From assembly GCA_016717855.1 (NCBI GenBank), contig JADKEV010000008.1, positions 135,754 to 199,753 on the forward strand: a stretch of 64,000 nucleotides of DNA, read 5' to 3'. This document shows positions 23,998-33,754 of this stretch, one piece after another. The DNA comes from Betaproteobacteria bacterium. Lineage in GTDB: Bacteria > Pseudomonadota > Gammaproteobacteria > Burkholderiales > Casimicrobiaceae. Numbering within the stretch: position 1 is the stretch's first letter; the number at the start of each line of letters is the position of its first letter. The notes below the pieces were generated by a model. It was given only the letters and a program-made list of their open reading frames with translations. It was not told the DNA's origin and ran no database searches. A program made the translations under genes and the position numbers.

Positions 23998-25833
23998 TGC
24001 CGCGCATGAACAGCGCGTCGAGTTCCTTGAGCGTGAGCTGGAACCAGGTCGGCCGGCCGTGATTGCACTACCCGGCGCGCTCGGTCTCCTCCATCTCGCG
24101 CAGCAGCGCGTTCATTTCCGCGATGCCCAGGCTGCGGTTCGCGCGCACCGCCCCGTGGCAGGCCATGGTCGAGAACAGTTCGTCGCGTTGCTCGGTGAGC
24201 ACGCGGCTGCCGCCGAACTCGCGCAAGTCGCGCAGCACCGCCCTCGCCAGCGCCGTCGCGTCGGACTGCGCCAGCAGGCCGGGCACGCCGCGGACCGCCA
24301 GCGAAGTCGGCGAGAGCACGCCCAGGTCGAAGCCGATTTCGCGCAGCGCGTCGCCGTGCTCCTCGACGGTCGAGACCTCGAGGGGCTCGGCGGCGAAGCC
24401 CTGCGGCAACAGCAGCGGCTGGACCGGCACGCGCTCCCGGTACGTGGCCTTGAGCTTTTCGTACAGGATGCGCTCGTGCGCGGCGTGCATGTCGACCAGC
24501 ACCAGGCCCTCGCGGTTCTGCGCCAGGATGTAGATCCCGTGCAACTGCGCGAGCGCAAACCCAAGGGGCGGCGGCCCGCCCTCGGCGGCCTCCGGCAGCG
24601 CCATCGACGCCGGGGCGGCGGCGCGCGCGCCGAACAGCGTTTCGTAGAACGCCAGCGCTTCGCCGGAGCGCAACCCCAGCGCGCCCTGCGCGCCCGCCTG
24701 CCGTTCGTCGCTGGTGGACGGCCAGGCCACGCTCCGAGCGGACGGCGCGGAACCGGCGGGTTCCGGCGAGGGCGATTGGGCGTATGCCGGAATGCCAAGC
24801 CGGGCCACCGCCGACACCGGCGCCTGCTGCTGGGCCGTGGCGGCCAGCGCCTTGTCCAGCGCATGGCGGACGAATTCGTGCACGGCGCCGCCATCGCGAA
24901 AGCGCACCTCGATCTTGGTCGGATGCACGTTGACGTCCACCGCGCGCGGATCGACGGTGAGCCACAGCACGTAGGACGGTTGCGCGTCATGATGCAACAC
25001 GTCGCGATAGGCGGCGCGCAGCGCATGGGTGATCACGCGGTCCCGGACGTAGCGGCCGTTGACGAACACGTACTGCGCGTCGCGGCCGGCGCGTGCGGTC
25101 CGGTTCTCCGCGTACGCGGGACGCGCGCCCCAGCCTGGAGGCGCAGCGTGCCGCCGTCGGCGGAAACGGTCGCGGCAGTGACGACGAACGCGTCGCCCAG
25201 GATCGCGGCGACCCGTTCGGAGGGCGCCTGGGCGGGAACGTTGAGCTGCGCGCGGCCGTTGTGGCGCACGGCGAACGCGACCTGGGGGTGGGCGAGCGCC
25301 AGGCGCCGTATCGCTTCGTCGCAATGGCCCCACTCGGTGGCTTCGGTACGCAGGAACTTGCGCCGCGCCGGAGTGTTGAAGTAGAGCTCCTGGACGGTCA
25401 CCGTCGTGCCTTCCGACAGCGCGGCCGGCTTGGTCGACTCGATTCGGCCGCCCTCGGCTTCGATCCGCCACGCGTGCGCCGCGCCCGCGGCGCGGCTGGT
25501 CAGCGCGAAGCGCGAGACCGCCGCGATCGACGCCAGCGCCTCGCCGCGGAAGCCCAGGCTGGCGATGGATTCGAGATCATCCAGCGAGGCGATTTTCGAC
25601 GTGGCGTGCCGGGCCAGCGCCAGCGGCAGCTCGTCCCGGGCGATCCCGGCGCCATTGTCGGCGATGCGCATCAGCGTGACGCCGCCGCCGGCGAGATCGA
25701 TGTCGACGCGCGTCGCCCCCGCGTCGATGCTGTTCTCGACGAGTTCCTTCAGGGCCGCCGCCGGCCGGTCGACGACCTCGCCCGCGGCAATCTGGTTGAT
25801 CAGCTGCTCGGGCAGCGCGCGGATGACTGTCAT
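23993..25833 (-). pseudogene. mutL: DNA mismatch repair protein MutL, broken by a frameshift and an amber codon
   Basis: The ATG at 25833 opens a typical MutL N-terminal GHKL ATPase: IAAGEVVDRPAAALKELVEN, DNGAGI, and LGFRGEALASI. Near 25134 one G is missing from a GG run, and the conserved sequence continues in another frame (GWGARPAYAENRTARAGR, then VDVNVHPTKIEVRF). The C-terminal dimerisation domain follows (GLVLVDMHAAHERILYEKLK). At 24068-24070 an in-frame TAG replaces the codon before CNHGRPTWFQL, which in homologues is usually Gln (CAG). The remaining residues run on to a TAG at 23993. As written, no complete MutL can be made, so MutS-MutL mismatch repair would be lost. Assembly error is possible for both lesions. 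Confidence 0.85.
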
Positions 25834-25837
25834 GCGC

Positions 25838-26551
25838 TCAGCGCACCAGGCCCGCGATCCAGCGCGAATAGATGCGATCGGCCATCGCGTTCAGGCGCGC
25901 CAGGTCCGCGTCCAGATCGGCAGTGATTTCCGCGGTCGACTGCACATGCGGCCCGGAGCGTTCCGCGCCGCAACTCAGTTCGCCGACGCCGTCGTGCACC
26001 CAGATCCGCACCAGTTCGCGCGTCATCTCGATGTGGCACTGCAGGCCGATGCTTTTGCCCAGAACGTATGCCTGGTTCGGGCACGCGGCGTTGGTCAGCA
26101 CCCGGGTCGCGCCGGGCGGCAGCGCGAACGACTCGTTGTGCCACTCGAACGTCCTGTAGGTGGGCACGTCGCCCAGCCACTCGCGCGCGACGGGCGTTGC
26201 CTCGACTTTCACTTCGTGCCAGCCGATTTCGACATTGGGCGCGCGCGTGACCGGCGCTCCCAGCGCCCTGGCCAGCAGCTGCCCGCCCAGGCAGTGGCCG
26301 ATGACCGGCAGGTCGGCCGCGACCGCCTGCCGCAGCAACGCTTCCATCGGCTGCACCCAGGGCAGGTCGTCGTTGACGCTCATCGGGCCGCCCATCATGC
26401 CGATCCCGCCGATTCCCGCCAGGCTTTCCGGCACCGGCTCCCCGGCATCGAGCGCAACTATGCGCCAGGGCACCTGGTGGCGATCGAGAAAGTCGGCAAA
26501 GTAGCCCGGCCCTTCGGTGCGCGAAAAACGGAAAATCGGGATGGGCTGCAT
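25838..26551 (-). CDS. Class I glutamine amidotransferase (GMP synthase-like)
   Basis: The 237-residue single-domain protein has the triad-type glutaminase fold. The nucleophile elbow is GHCLGGQ (Cys about 87) and the histidine lies in GLQCHIEMT. A conserved GGPMSVNDDLPW segment is also present. Stand-alone members of this family are often annotated as GMP synthase glutaminase-like or gamma-glutamyl peptidases, with no fixed substrate. The ATG at 26551 gives the normal N-terminus MQPIPIFRFS. It lies 4 bases downstream of mutL's start on the same strand. Confidence 0.82.
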   Translation of the reverse strand: MQPIPIFRFSRTEGPGYFADFLDRHQVPWRIVALDAGEPVPESLAGIGGIGMMGGPMSVNDDLPWVQPMEALLRQAVAADLPVIGHCLGGQLLARALGAPVTRAPNVEIGWHEVKVEATPVAREWLGDVPTYRTFEWHNESFALPPGATRVLTNAACPNQAYVLGKSIGLQCHIEMTRELVRIWVHDGVGELSCGAERSGPHVQSTAEITADLDADLARLNAMADRIYSRWIAGLVR

Positions 26552-26646
26552 ACGGGCGGCAGGGTTCGGAGCGGGGGTCAACGCGCATTCTAGGGCAGAT
26601 CGTTCGCGCATGGCCCCCTCTTCGCGCCCTCCTGGCGCGGCGCCGC

Positions 26647-28680
26647 CTACTTCCCGATCTGCTTGTCCAGGAACTGCAGTATCTGGGTGTACAGGTCGAG
26701 CATGTTTTCGGGCTTGCCGTAGCCGTGGCCCTCCTGTTCTTTGACCACATAGGCCGCGGGCGGATTGCCTGCCGACGCAAGCGCGCGGTTCATCCGGTTG
26801 ATCTGCCCGATGGGCACCCGGATGTCGTCCTGCCCTGCATACAGGAACACTGCGCCCTTGATCTTGTCGGCGTTGAACACCGGCGAAATGTCCTTGACCG
26901 GCTTCGAGCCGAGATCGTCGGTGCCAAGTATAGTCTTCCATAACTTGACGCCGGCCTCGTTCCAGGCCGTGTCGCCCTCGAGCGTGGTCACCTGGTATTC
27001 GAGGTCGGTGACGGCCAGGCCGGCGACAGCGCACTTGAACAGGCCGGGCGTCTTGATCAGCGCCTGCAGCGCCGCGTAGCCGCCATAGCTGGCGCCCGAG
27101 ATGCACACGCGCTGCGGGTCGACGAATCCGGCGTCGACCGCCCACTTCAGCGCATCCTCATGGTCCTCGGACATCTGGCGGCCGAAGCTGCCGAATCCCG
27201 CGTAATACAGCTTGCCGCCCATGCCCGGGGTGATGCGGAAGTTCGGCACGACGACGGCGTAGCCGCGCGAGGCGAAAATCTGCGCCTCGAGGACGCCGAA
27301 GCCGGATCCCCAGCGGTCGGCGCGCACGTGCGGGCCGCCGTGGATGTGCACGATCGTGGGCAGCTTCGTCCCCGGCTTGGTGTCCTTCGGCAGGAAATAG
27401 TAGCCGGGGATTTCCAGGCCGTCGCGGGTCTTGTAAAGGAACGGCCGCTGTTCGACCAGCTTGCCGTCGAGCCATGGCCGCGACGTGGCGATTTCCTCCA
27501 GCGTGCGCTTCTCCTCGTCGAACAGGTACCAGCGCGTCGGCGCCCGGTCGGAGTATGACGTGACCAGCAGCGTCTTGCCGTCGGGCGTCCGCGCAAAGTT
27601 GTTGATCCGGTCCTTCAGCGACGCATCCAGCGTCGCCTGGATCTTCGCGTAGCTCTCGTCGACCCAGATGGTCTCGGGCTTCGGGCCGTCCACGCGATAA
27701 CCGATGATCTTGTCGTCCTTCACGCTGGTGAGCACGCCGGAGACGCGGTCCCCGGCGGCGTCGGCGCCGATGTCGTAGCGCGGGTTCTGCGCGATCATCT
27801 CGCCGAGTTTCTTTGTCGCCGGGTCGAAGCGGTACACGGCCATCGTGTCGCGTCCCTGATTGGTCGCGACCTGCAGCGTCTTGTCGTCGGATTCGAAGGC
27901 CAGCGGTACAAAGGTCGGGCCCTTGTTGCGCTCGAAGCGGCCGATCTCGGTCCACGGATCGTTTTCCCCGGCGCGATAGTAGGACACGAAGGTCAGCGAG
28001 TCCTTGACCCACGCGGTCACCACGCGCGGCACCAGCTTGCTGTCGAGCAGCCAGCCGTGCGTGTACGACGCCGGGCGGCCCTGCGTGAGCAGCGTGTGGC
28101 GGCCGGTGCGGACGTTCAGCCGGTACAGATCCTCCGATTGCGCGTCGCCCATGTTGCCGGAGGCGATGATCTCCTCGTCGTTGCCGGGAATGGTGCGGAA
28201 GAAGGCAAGGCTGCGGTGCACCTGGTTCCGCCGGCGCGACTCCTGCACCGTCGGGGCGATGCGGCGCGACTCGCGGCCGTCGCGGCTGACCATGAACAAC
28301 CCGCCGCCGTTGAACTGCCCGGGTCCGGTCGGCGAGTTGAGCTGGCCCAGCGTGAACACCAGCCGGTCGTCGCCGACCCAGCGCACGCCGATCACGTCGA
28401 ACTCCTCGAAAGAGGTGAGCAAGTCGCCCTTGCGCGTCGCGAGGTCGATCACGGCCAGGTTCATCCGGCCCTTGTGCGGCGTCGTCACGGCCAGGTGCTT
28501 GCCCGACCGCGACAGGATCGGATTGGCGGTCGAGGGCTGGCGCAGCAGTTCTTCAAGAGTCGGCTGCCCCGCCGGCTCGGCCGCCGCGGCCGGCAGCGGC
28601 GCGGCGATGGCGCCGGCGGCGAAGGCAAGCCCTAGTAGCGCGGCCCGCAAATTCCGGGTGCGCGGCGATGTGGCGTTCAT
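26647..28680 (-). CDS. S9 family (prolyl oligopeptidase-type) serine peptidase, secreted
   Basis: The 677-residue protein has a signal peptide (LRAALLGLAFAAGAIAAPLPAAAA) and an N-terminal beta-propeller-like region. A C-terminal alpha/beta-hydrolase domain follows. The catalytic serine is in CISGASYGGYAAL (about 532), the Asp in YAGQDDIRVP (about 618) and the His in EQEGHGYG (about 652). Such enzymes cleave short peptides in the periplasm or outside the cell. The ATG at 28680 starts the signal peptide. Its neighbours give no specific substrate. Confidence 0.9.
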   Translation of the reverse strand: MNATSPRTRNLRAALLGLAFAAGAIAAPLPAAAAEPAGQPTLEELLRQPSTANPILSRSGKHLAVTTPHKGRMNLAVIDLATRKGDLLTSFEEFDVIGVRWVGDDRLVFTLGQLNSPTGPGQFNGGGLFMVSRDGRESRRIAPTVQESRRRNQVHRSLAFFRTIPGNDEEIIASGNMGDAQSEDLYRLNVRTGRHTLLTQGRPASYTHGWLLDSKLVPRVVTAWVKDSLTFVSYYRAGENDPWTEIGRFERNKGPTFVPLAFESDDKTLQVATNQGRDTMAVYRFDPATKKLGEMIAQNPRYDIGADAAGDRVSGVLTSVKDDKIIGYRVDGPKPETIWVDESYAKIQATLDASLKDRINNFARTPDGKTLLVTSYSDRAPTRWYLFDEEKRTLEEIATSRPWLDGKLVEQRPFLYKTRDGLEIPGYYFLPKDTKPGTKLPTIVHIHGGPHVRADRWGSGFGVLEAQIFASRGYAVVVPNFRITPGMGGKLYYAGFGSFGRQMSEDHEDALKWAVDAGFVDPQRVCISGASYGGYAALQALIKTPGLFKCAVAGLAVTDLEYQVTTLEGDTAWNEAGVKLWKTILGTDDLGSKPVKDISPVFNADKIKGAVFLYAGQDDIRVPIGQINRMNRALASAGNPPAAYVVKEQEGHGYGKPENMLDLYTQILQFLDKQIGK

Positions 28681-28817
28681 GGGGGAAATCTCCGATCGTG
28701 AATGTGGCGCGAAGTCTAAGCCAAGCCGGCGAGAAGTCAAAGCGCAACGGCGGGGAATCGCGCCCGGTGCCTCGCGTGTTCGGCCGCCGGGCCGCCAGGC
28801 GGCGAGTCTGCGGCGCC

Positions 28818-29573
28818 TCACATCTGGCGAAACAGATGGAAGAACTGCCGGCTGACGGCCAGCTTCTCGGGCCGGCCCCGCAGATGCACCGACTGCTTTT
28901 CCAGCCCGTCGCGGGAGACGGAGGCGATCGCCCCGACGTTGACCAGCGTCCCGCGGTGGATCTGCCAGAACTTCTCCGGATCGAGTTCGGCGAGCAGCTC
29001 CTTCAATGGCGTGCGGATCAGCGCTTCGCCTTGCTCCATCACCACGCGCGTGTACTTGGTGTCGGACTGGAAGTAGATCACGTCGTCGATGCTGAGCAGC
29101 CGCAACTCGCGGCCCACGCTGGCCTTGATCCAGCGCATGTAGCGCGCGTCGGCGGGCTTGATGGAGCGGCGCAAGTCCGCCAGCAGGCCTTCGAGTTCCT
29201 CCGGCGGCTGGCGCAGGTTCCGGCGTATCCGGTCGACGGTCTGGAGGAGGCGCTCGTGATCGATGGGCTTGAGCAGGTAATCGACGGCGCCAGCCTCGAA
29301 CGCCGCCAGCGCGTGCTGCTCGTAAGCGGTGACGAAGACCACGCGCGCCTGCTCCCCGATCTCCGGCGCCGCGTCGAGCCCGGTCCGGCCGGGCATCCGG
29401 ATGTCGAGGAACGCGATGTCGGGGCGATGCTCGGCGCAGAGGGCGATGGCCTCGTCGCCGTCGGCCGCTTCGGCCACGATCTCGAGTTCCGGCCAGGCCA
29501 GCGCCAGGTGCTCGCGCAGGTTGGCGCGCATCAACGCTTCGTCGTCGGCGATCAGGGCGGTCACGCGGGGCAT
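28818..29573 (-). CDS. LytTR-family response regulator (AlgR-like)
   Basis: The 251-residue regulator has a receiver domain with the acidic pocket in LIADDEALMR and the phosphoacceptor Asp in IAFLDIRMPG (about 54). VTAY and the KPID lysine are also in place. The C-terminal LytTR DNA-binding domain (about 150-251) shows the typical IYFQSDTKYTRV and KFWQIHRGTLVN motifs. It overlaps the partner sensor kinase gene by 13 bases, so the two are translationally coupled. Confidence 0.92.
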   Translation of the reverse strand: MPRVTALIADDEALMRANLREHLALAWPELEIVAEAADGDEAIALCAEHRPDIAFLDIRMPGRTGLDAAPEIGEQARVVFVTAYEQHALAAFEAGAVDYLLKPIDHERLLQTVDRIRRNLRQPPEELEGLLADLRRSIKPADARYMRWIKASVGRELRLLSIDDVIYFQSDTKYTRVVMEQGEALIRTPLKELLAELDPEKFWQIHRGTLVNVGAIASVSRDGLEKQSVHLRGRPEKLAVSRQFFHLFRQM

Positions 29574-30706
29574 GGCATCTCCAGGCGGGCAATGAAACCG
29601 CGGGGTTCGTTCGCGGCAAGTTCGAGGGCGGCGGCATCGCCGTAGCGGACCTTGAGCCGCTCGCGGATGTTGTCGAGCCCGACGCCGGCGCCGACCGTCG
29701 CGCCCATCCCGGCGCCGGTATCGGCAATAAGGGCGACCAGGCGGGCGCCGTCGCGCTGCACGGAAACCCGGATCTCGCCGCCTTCCTTCAACGGTTCGAT
29801 CCCGTGCTTGATCGCGTTCTCCACCAGGGTCATCAGCATGGCCGACGGGAACGGCAAGGGCGCCAGCTCGGGCGGCATCGCGATGTCGTACGCGAGACGC
29901 GCGCCCAGCCGCGTCTGCATGATCGCAAGGTACGCAGCGATCAATTCGATCTCCTGGCCGAGCGTCGCCTCGCCCTCGCGCCAGCGCGGCATCGCCGCGC
30001 GCAGGAAGCGCGTCAGGTGGCCGAGCAGCTGCGCCGCCTCGGGCGCCTTGTCCGCGGCCAGCTGCTGGGCCGACGCCAGGGTGTTGAACAGGAAATGCGG
30101 CTCGATCTGCGCCTGCAGCAGGTGCAGCCGCGTCTCCGCCATCTGCCGGGAGAGCTGCTCCTGCCGCGATTCGAGCCGCAGCCGCTCGGTCAGGGACACG
30201 TACTCCCGGTTGCGCAGATGCCCGATCAGCGCGGAAAGCGCGGCGAGCGCCAAGCCCGTGATCGCGCCCGCCGCCAGCACCGGGACCCAGTTCGCGCGCA
30301 GGAACCCGGCGACGCTCTCGCCGTGCAGCCAGCCGCTGGATCCGGCGCCCAGGAACGCGCCACCGATCGCGAAGGCCATCATCAATGCCAGCGTGCGCGC
30401 GAACTTGCGCGCGTACTTGCGGAAACCGAACCAGGCGCCGAAGACCACGCCCGCCAGCGAGAACACGAACAGGTTCACGAGGGACATGGCTTCGAGGAAG
30501 GAGAGCTTCGAAGTCCAGCTCGCGATCGCCACCGCGACCAGCGTGTTCCACCCGATCACCAGCACGAACTGCAGCCAGCCGCGCCGGCCGCTCCAGCGGC
30601 GCAGGAACCGGCGCATCTCGTCGCGCTCGATCGCGCCCATCTGGCTCTCCGACCGCGCCAGCCACGACGACCAGCGGCGCGACCAGACTGGAATGGGATT
30701 GGGCAT
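29561..30706 (-). CDS. LytS/AlgZ-type sensor histidine kinase
   Basis: The protein has 381 residues from the ATG at 30706; a GTG at 30733 would add nine. Four hydrophobic helices occupy about residues 40-165. The His_kinase (LytS) domain follows with the phosphorylated His in QAQIEPHFLFNTLAS. The ATP-binding domain shows LVENAIKHGIEPL and GVGLDNIRERL. It should phosphorylate the LytTR regulator encoded immediately downstream. The signal sensed is unknown, since there is no extracytoplasmic domain of any size. Confidence 0.88.
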   Translation of the reverse strand: MPNPIPVWSRRWSSWLARSESQMGAIERDEMRRFLRRWSGRRGWLQFVLVIGWNTLVAVAIASWTSKLSFLEAMSLVNLFVFSLAGVVFGAWFGFRKYARKFARTLALMMAFAIGGAFLGAGSSGWLHGESVAGFLRANWVPVLAAGAITGLALAALSALIGHLRNREYVSLTERLRLESRQEQLSRQMAETRLHLLQAQIEPHFLFNTLASAQQLAADKAPEAAQLLGHLTRFLRAAMPRWREGEATLGQEIELIAAYLAIMQTRLGARLAYDIAMPPELAPLPFPSAMLMTLVENAIKHGIEPLKEGGEIRVSVQRDGARLVALIADTGAGMGATVGAGVGLDNIRERLKVRYGDAAALELAANEPRGFIARLEMPCPA

Positions 30707-30939
30707 CGATCGCGTGGGGGCCGAAAGGCTCACAATCTATAATCGGGCACGGAGGCGACGACAGCGCAGCGCAAAGACGCGACGGGTGACGGCGATGGCA
30801 GGGCTGGCGCGCGAGGGCATGGGCGGAAGGTAACCGGGAGTCGAGATGACTGCGACGCCGATGCGACGAACGGCGCGCGCAGGGCAACGGAAGACGCATG
30901 GCGCGGATGAGCGGCCGCGCGCGGCGCCGCAAGCGTTCG

Positions 30940-31744
30940 CTAGACCGCGCCGAAATCCTTCCGGATCATCGCGTAGGCGGAGTGATTGTGGATCGACTCG
31001 AAGTTCTCGGACTCGATCTGGAAACCGGCTATGCGCGCGTCTTCAGCTCAGGCGTGCCGCGATGTCGCGCACCAGGTCCTCGACGAACTTGGGGTTGTCA
31101 TAGGCGCGCTCGGTCACGTACTTTTCGTCCGGCCGCTTGAGCAGCCCGTACAGTTCGCAGGAGGCCTCGGTCTCGGCGATGCGGATCAGTTCGGTGATCC
31201 CCACCGGCCGGGCGCAGCGCACGCTGATGGCAATGTGCGAGCGCTGGTTATGGGCGCCGTACTCCGCGATTTCCTTGGAGCACGGGCACAGGCTGGTGAC
31301 GGGGGCGACGATTTTCAGGATCGTCGAGACCTTGCCGTCGCGGATGGCACCGGAGAGCGCCACCTGATAGTCCATCAAGCTGTTCACGCCGGACACCGGC
31401 GCCGCCTTGCGCACGAAGAACGGAAACCGGAACTCGATGGTCCCGGCGCGCGCATCGAGCAATGCCACCATGTCGGCGAGCAGCTGGTCGAAGCCCGCCA
31501 GCGTCAGCACGCCTTCGCGGCATTCCAGCAGCCCGATGAAGCGGGACATGTGCGTGCCTTTGACGTCTTCGGCCAGCTCGACCGAAAGATCGGCCTCGAC
31601 CACGGTGCCCTGCGGCTCCCCGGTCAGGTCGACCAGTTGCATCGGGTACTTCAGGCCGCGTATGCCGACCCGGTCGATGACCAGTTGGCGCGTGTCGGCG
31701 CTGGACTGCACGTCGGGCATCAGCTTGAGGTCGGGGAAGTTCAT
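30940..31744 (-). pseudogene. folE2: GTP cyclohydrolase FolE2 with a 3' frameshift
   Basis: The first 233 codons encode the type IB GTP cyclohydrolase (MNFPDLKLMPDVQ start, GVNSLMDYQV and CPCSKEIAEYGAHNQRS blocks), which makes dihydroneopterin triphosphate for folate. The frame stops at 31043. In another frame the family's C-terminal tail continues as RIAGFQIESENFESIHNHSA up to a stop at 30940. This fits loss of two bases (AGCGCT to AGCT) near 31046. The lost tail holds the ESIHNH motif, which is part of the active site in the family. The corrected length would be 268 codons, the usual size. A promoter lies just upstream. Confidence 0.85.
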
Positions 31745-31770
31745 GACAGCATTTCGGCGGTTGGCCGCGA

Positions 31771-31799
31771 ATTATAGCTTACCGTAATAGTCGAGTAAA
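31771..31799 (-). promoter_or_regulatory. Sigma-70-type promoter of folE2
   Basis: On the minus strand TTTACT and a perfect TATAAT are separated by exactly 17 bases, about 27 bases before the folE2 ATG. A small palindrome TTACGGTAA lies in the spacer. FolE2 genes are often under Zur (zinc) control, so this could be an operator, but the match to a Zur box is weak. Confidence 0.65.
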
Positions 31800-31855
31800 G
31801 CAGTCGGCTATTCCTCCGGACACTGCGCGGCGCTGGCGCCGCCCGTCGCGCCCGG

Positions 31856-33745
31856 TCAGCTCGCCGTCTTTTTCAGCCCGTGGGCGATGGTCAGCGTCAG
31901 TCCGAAGCGGCTGCGGATCGCCTGCGCAATGCCCTCGGCGTCCAGGCCGCATTGCTTGAGCAACAGGCCGGGATCGCCGTGATCAATGAAACGGTCGGGG
32001 AGCCCGAGCAGCAGGAGCGGATTCGCCAGTCCGCGCGCGCACAGCACCTCCGCCACCGCGGCGCCGGCGCCCCCGAGTATCGTGTTCTCCTCGACGCTGA
32101 CCAGGAACTCGTGGCTCTGCGCCAGTTCCGCGATCAATGCCTCGTCGATGGGCTTGACGAAGCGCATGTTCGCGACGGTCGCGTCGAGCGCTTCGGCGGC
32201 CGCCAGCGCGGGATGCACCATGCTGCCAAAGGCTAGGATCGCCACTTTGCCGCCATGCCCCCGCCGGCGGATTTCACCCTGGCCCAAGGGCAGCGCGGTC
32301 ATTTCCTTGACGACTGGCACCCCTGGTCCGGTTCCTCGCGGATAGCGGACCGCAGCCGGGCCGTCATGGACGAATCCGGTGTAGAGCATCTGCCGGCACT
32401 CGTCTTCGTCGGAAGCGGCCATGACCACGAGGTTCGGCAGGCAGCGCAGGAACGTGAGGTCGAAACTGCCGGCGTGCGTCGGCCCGTCCGCGCCGACCAG
32501 CCCTGCGCGGTCGACCGCGAACAGTACCGGCAGGTTCTGCAGCACGACATCGTGGATCACCTGGTCGTAGGCGCGCTGCAGGAATGTGGAGTAGATTGCG
32601 ACCACGGGCTTGAGACCTTCGCACGCGAGTCCCGCCGCGAACGTCACGGAGTGCTGCTCGGCGATGCCGACGTCGAAATAGCGCTCGGGAAATTCCTGCG
32701 AGAAGCGCACCAGCCCCGAGCCTTCCCGCATCGCCGGGGTGATCCCGATCAGCCGCTGGTCGCGCCGCGCCATGTCGCACAGCCAGTCTCCGAAGACTTG
32801 GGTATAGCTGGGCCTGGCAGCGGGCTTGACCATGATGCCCGCCACCGGATCGAACTTCGGCACGCCGTGGTAAAGGATGGGGTCGTCTTCGGCCTTGGCG
32901 TAGCCGGCGCCCTTGCGGGTCGTCACGTGGAGGAGTTGCGGCCCCTTGCGCCCCTTGATGTTGGCCAGCGTCGTGACCAGCGAGTCCACATCGTGGCCGT
33001 CGATCGGGCCGATGTAGTTGAAGCCCATTTCCTCGAACAGCGTCCCCGGCAGGACCATCCCTTTCAGGTGTTCCTCCCAGCGTTCCGCGAACTCGTGCAG
33101 CGTCGGCGCCTTGGCGAGCACCCTCTTGCCGGACTCGCGCACCCGCGCATAGAACTGGCTGGAAATCAGCCGCGCCAGGTAGTGCTGGAAAGCGCCGACC
33201 GGTTCCGAGATCGACATCTCGTTGTCGTTCAGCACGACCAGCAGGTTGGCGTCCATCGCCCCGGCGTTGTTCATCGCTTCGAACGCCATCCCGGCGCTCA
33301 TCGCGCCGTCGCCGATCACGGCGACGATGTGGCGGTCCTCGCCGGCCAGCTTGGCGGCCACTGCCATGCCCAGCGCCGCGGAAATCGACGTCGACGAGTG
33401 GGCGGTGCCGAAGGTGTCGAATTCGCTTTCGCCGCGCCGCGGGAACCCGGCCAGCCCTTCCCACATCCGCAAGGAATCCATCCGCGAGCGCCGCCCCGTG
33501 AGGATCTTGTGCGCATAGGTCTGGTGCCCGACGTCCCACACCAGCCGGTCGCGCGGGGTGTCGAACACGTAATGCAGCGCGATCGTCAGCTCGACCGTCC
33601 CCAGGTTGGACGACAGGTGCCCGCCGGTATGCGCGACCGAATGCAGCAGGAAGGTCCGCAACTCGTCGGCCAGCTGGGTCAGCCGTGCGCGCGGCAACGC
33701 GCGCAGCGCGGCGGGGTGGTTGATGGATTCGAGCAATTCGTACAT
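31856..33745 (-). CDS. dxs: 1-deoxy-D-xylulose-5-phosphate synthase
   Basis: The 629-residue thiamine-diphosphate enzyme starts the MEP isoprenoid pathway. The TPP-binding region GDGAMSAGMAFEAMNNA and the VWDVGHQTYAHKILTGR segment are present, as is EQHSVTFAAGLA. The DRAGLVGADGPTHAGSFD block of the transketolase core is also seen. The ATG at 33745 (MYELLESI) is 9 bases after the ispA stop. It belongs to the xseB-ispA-dxs operon. Confidence 0.97.
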   Translation of the reverse strand: MYELLESINHPAALRALPRARLTQLADELRTFLLHSVAHTGGHLSSNLGTVELTIALHYVFDTPRDRLVWDVGHQTYAHKILTGRRSRMDSLRMWEGLAGFPRRGESEFDTFGTAHSSTSISAALGMAVAAKLAGEDRHIVAVIGDGAMSAGMAFEAMNNAGAMDANLLVVLNDNEMSISEPVGAFQHYLARLISSQFYARVRESGKRVLAKAPTLHEFAERWEEHLKGMVLPGTLFEEMGFNYIGPIDGHDVDSLVTTLANIKGRKGPQLLHVTTRKGAGYAKAEDDPILYHGVPKFDPVAGIMVKPAARPSYTQVFGDWLCDMARRDQRLIGITPAMREGSGLVRFSQEFPERYFDVGIAEQHSVTFAAGLACEGLKPVVAIYSTFLQRAYDQVIHDVVLQNLPVLFAVDRAGLVGADGPTHAGSFDLTFLRCLPNLVVMAASDEDECRQMLYTGFVHDGPAAVRYPRGTGPGVPVVKEMTALPLGQGEIRRRGHGGKVAILAFGSMVHPALAAAEALDATVANMRFVKPIDEALIAELAQSHEFLVSVEENTILGGAGAAVAEVLCARGLANPLLLLGLPDRFIDHGDPGLLLKQCGLDAEGIAQAIRSRFGLTLTIAHGLKKTAS

Positions 33746-33754
33746 GACGGGCAA

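Noticed and set aside
24068..25471. Treating the 24068-25471 frame as a separate gene
   Set aside because: Its start region has no homology. From about 25134 onward it is simply the second part of MutL after the frameshift.
30846..31103. Plus-strand frames across 30.8-31.1 kb
   Set aside because: They are antisense to the displaced C-terminal codons of folE2, whose conserved FESIHNH tail is on the minus strand.
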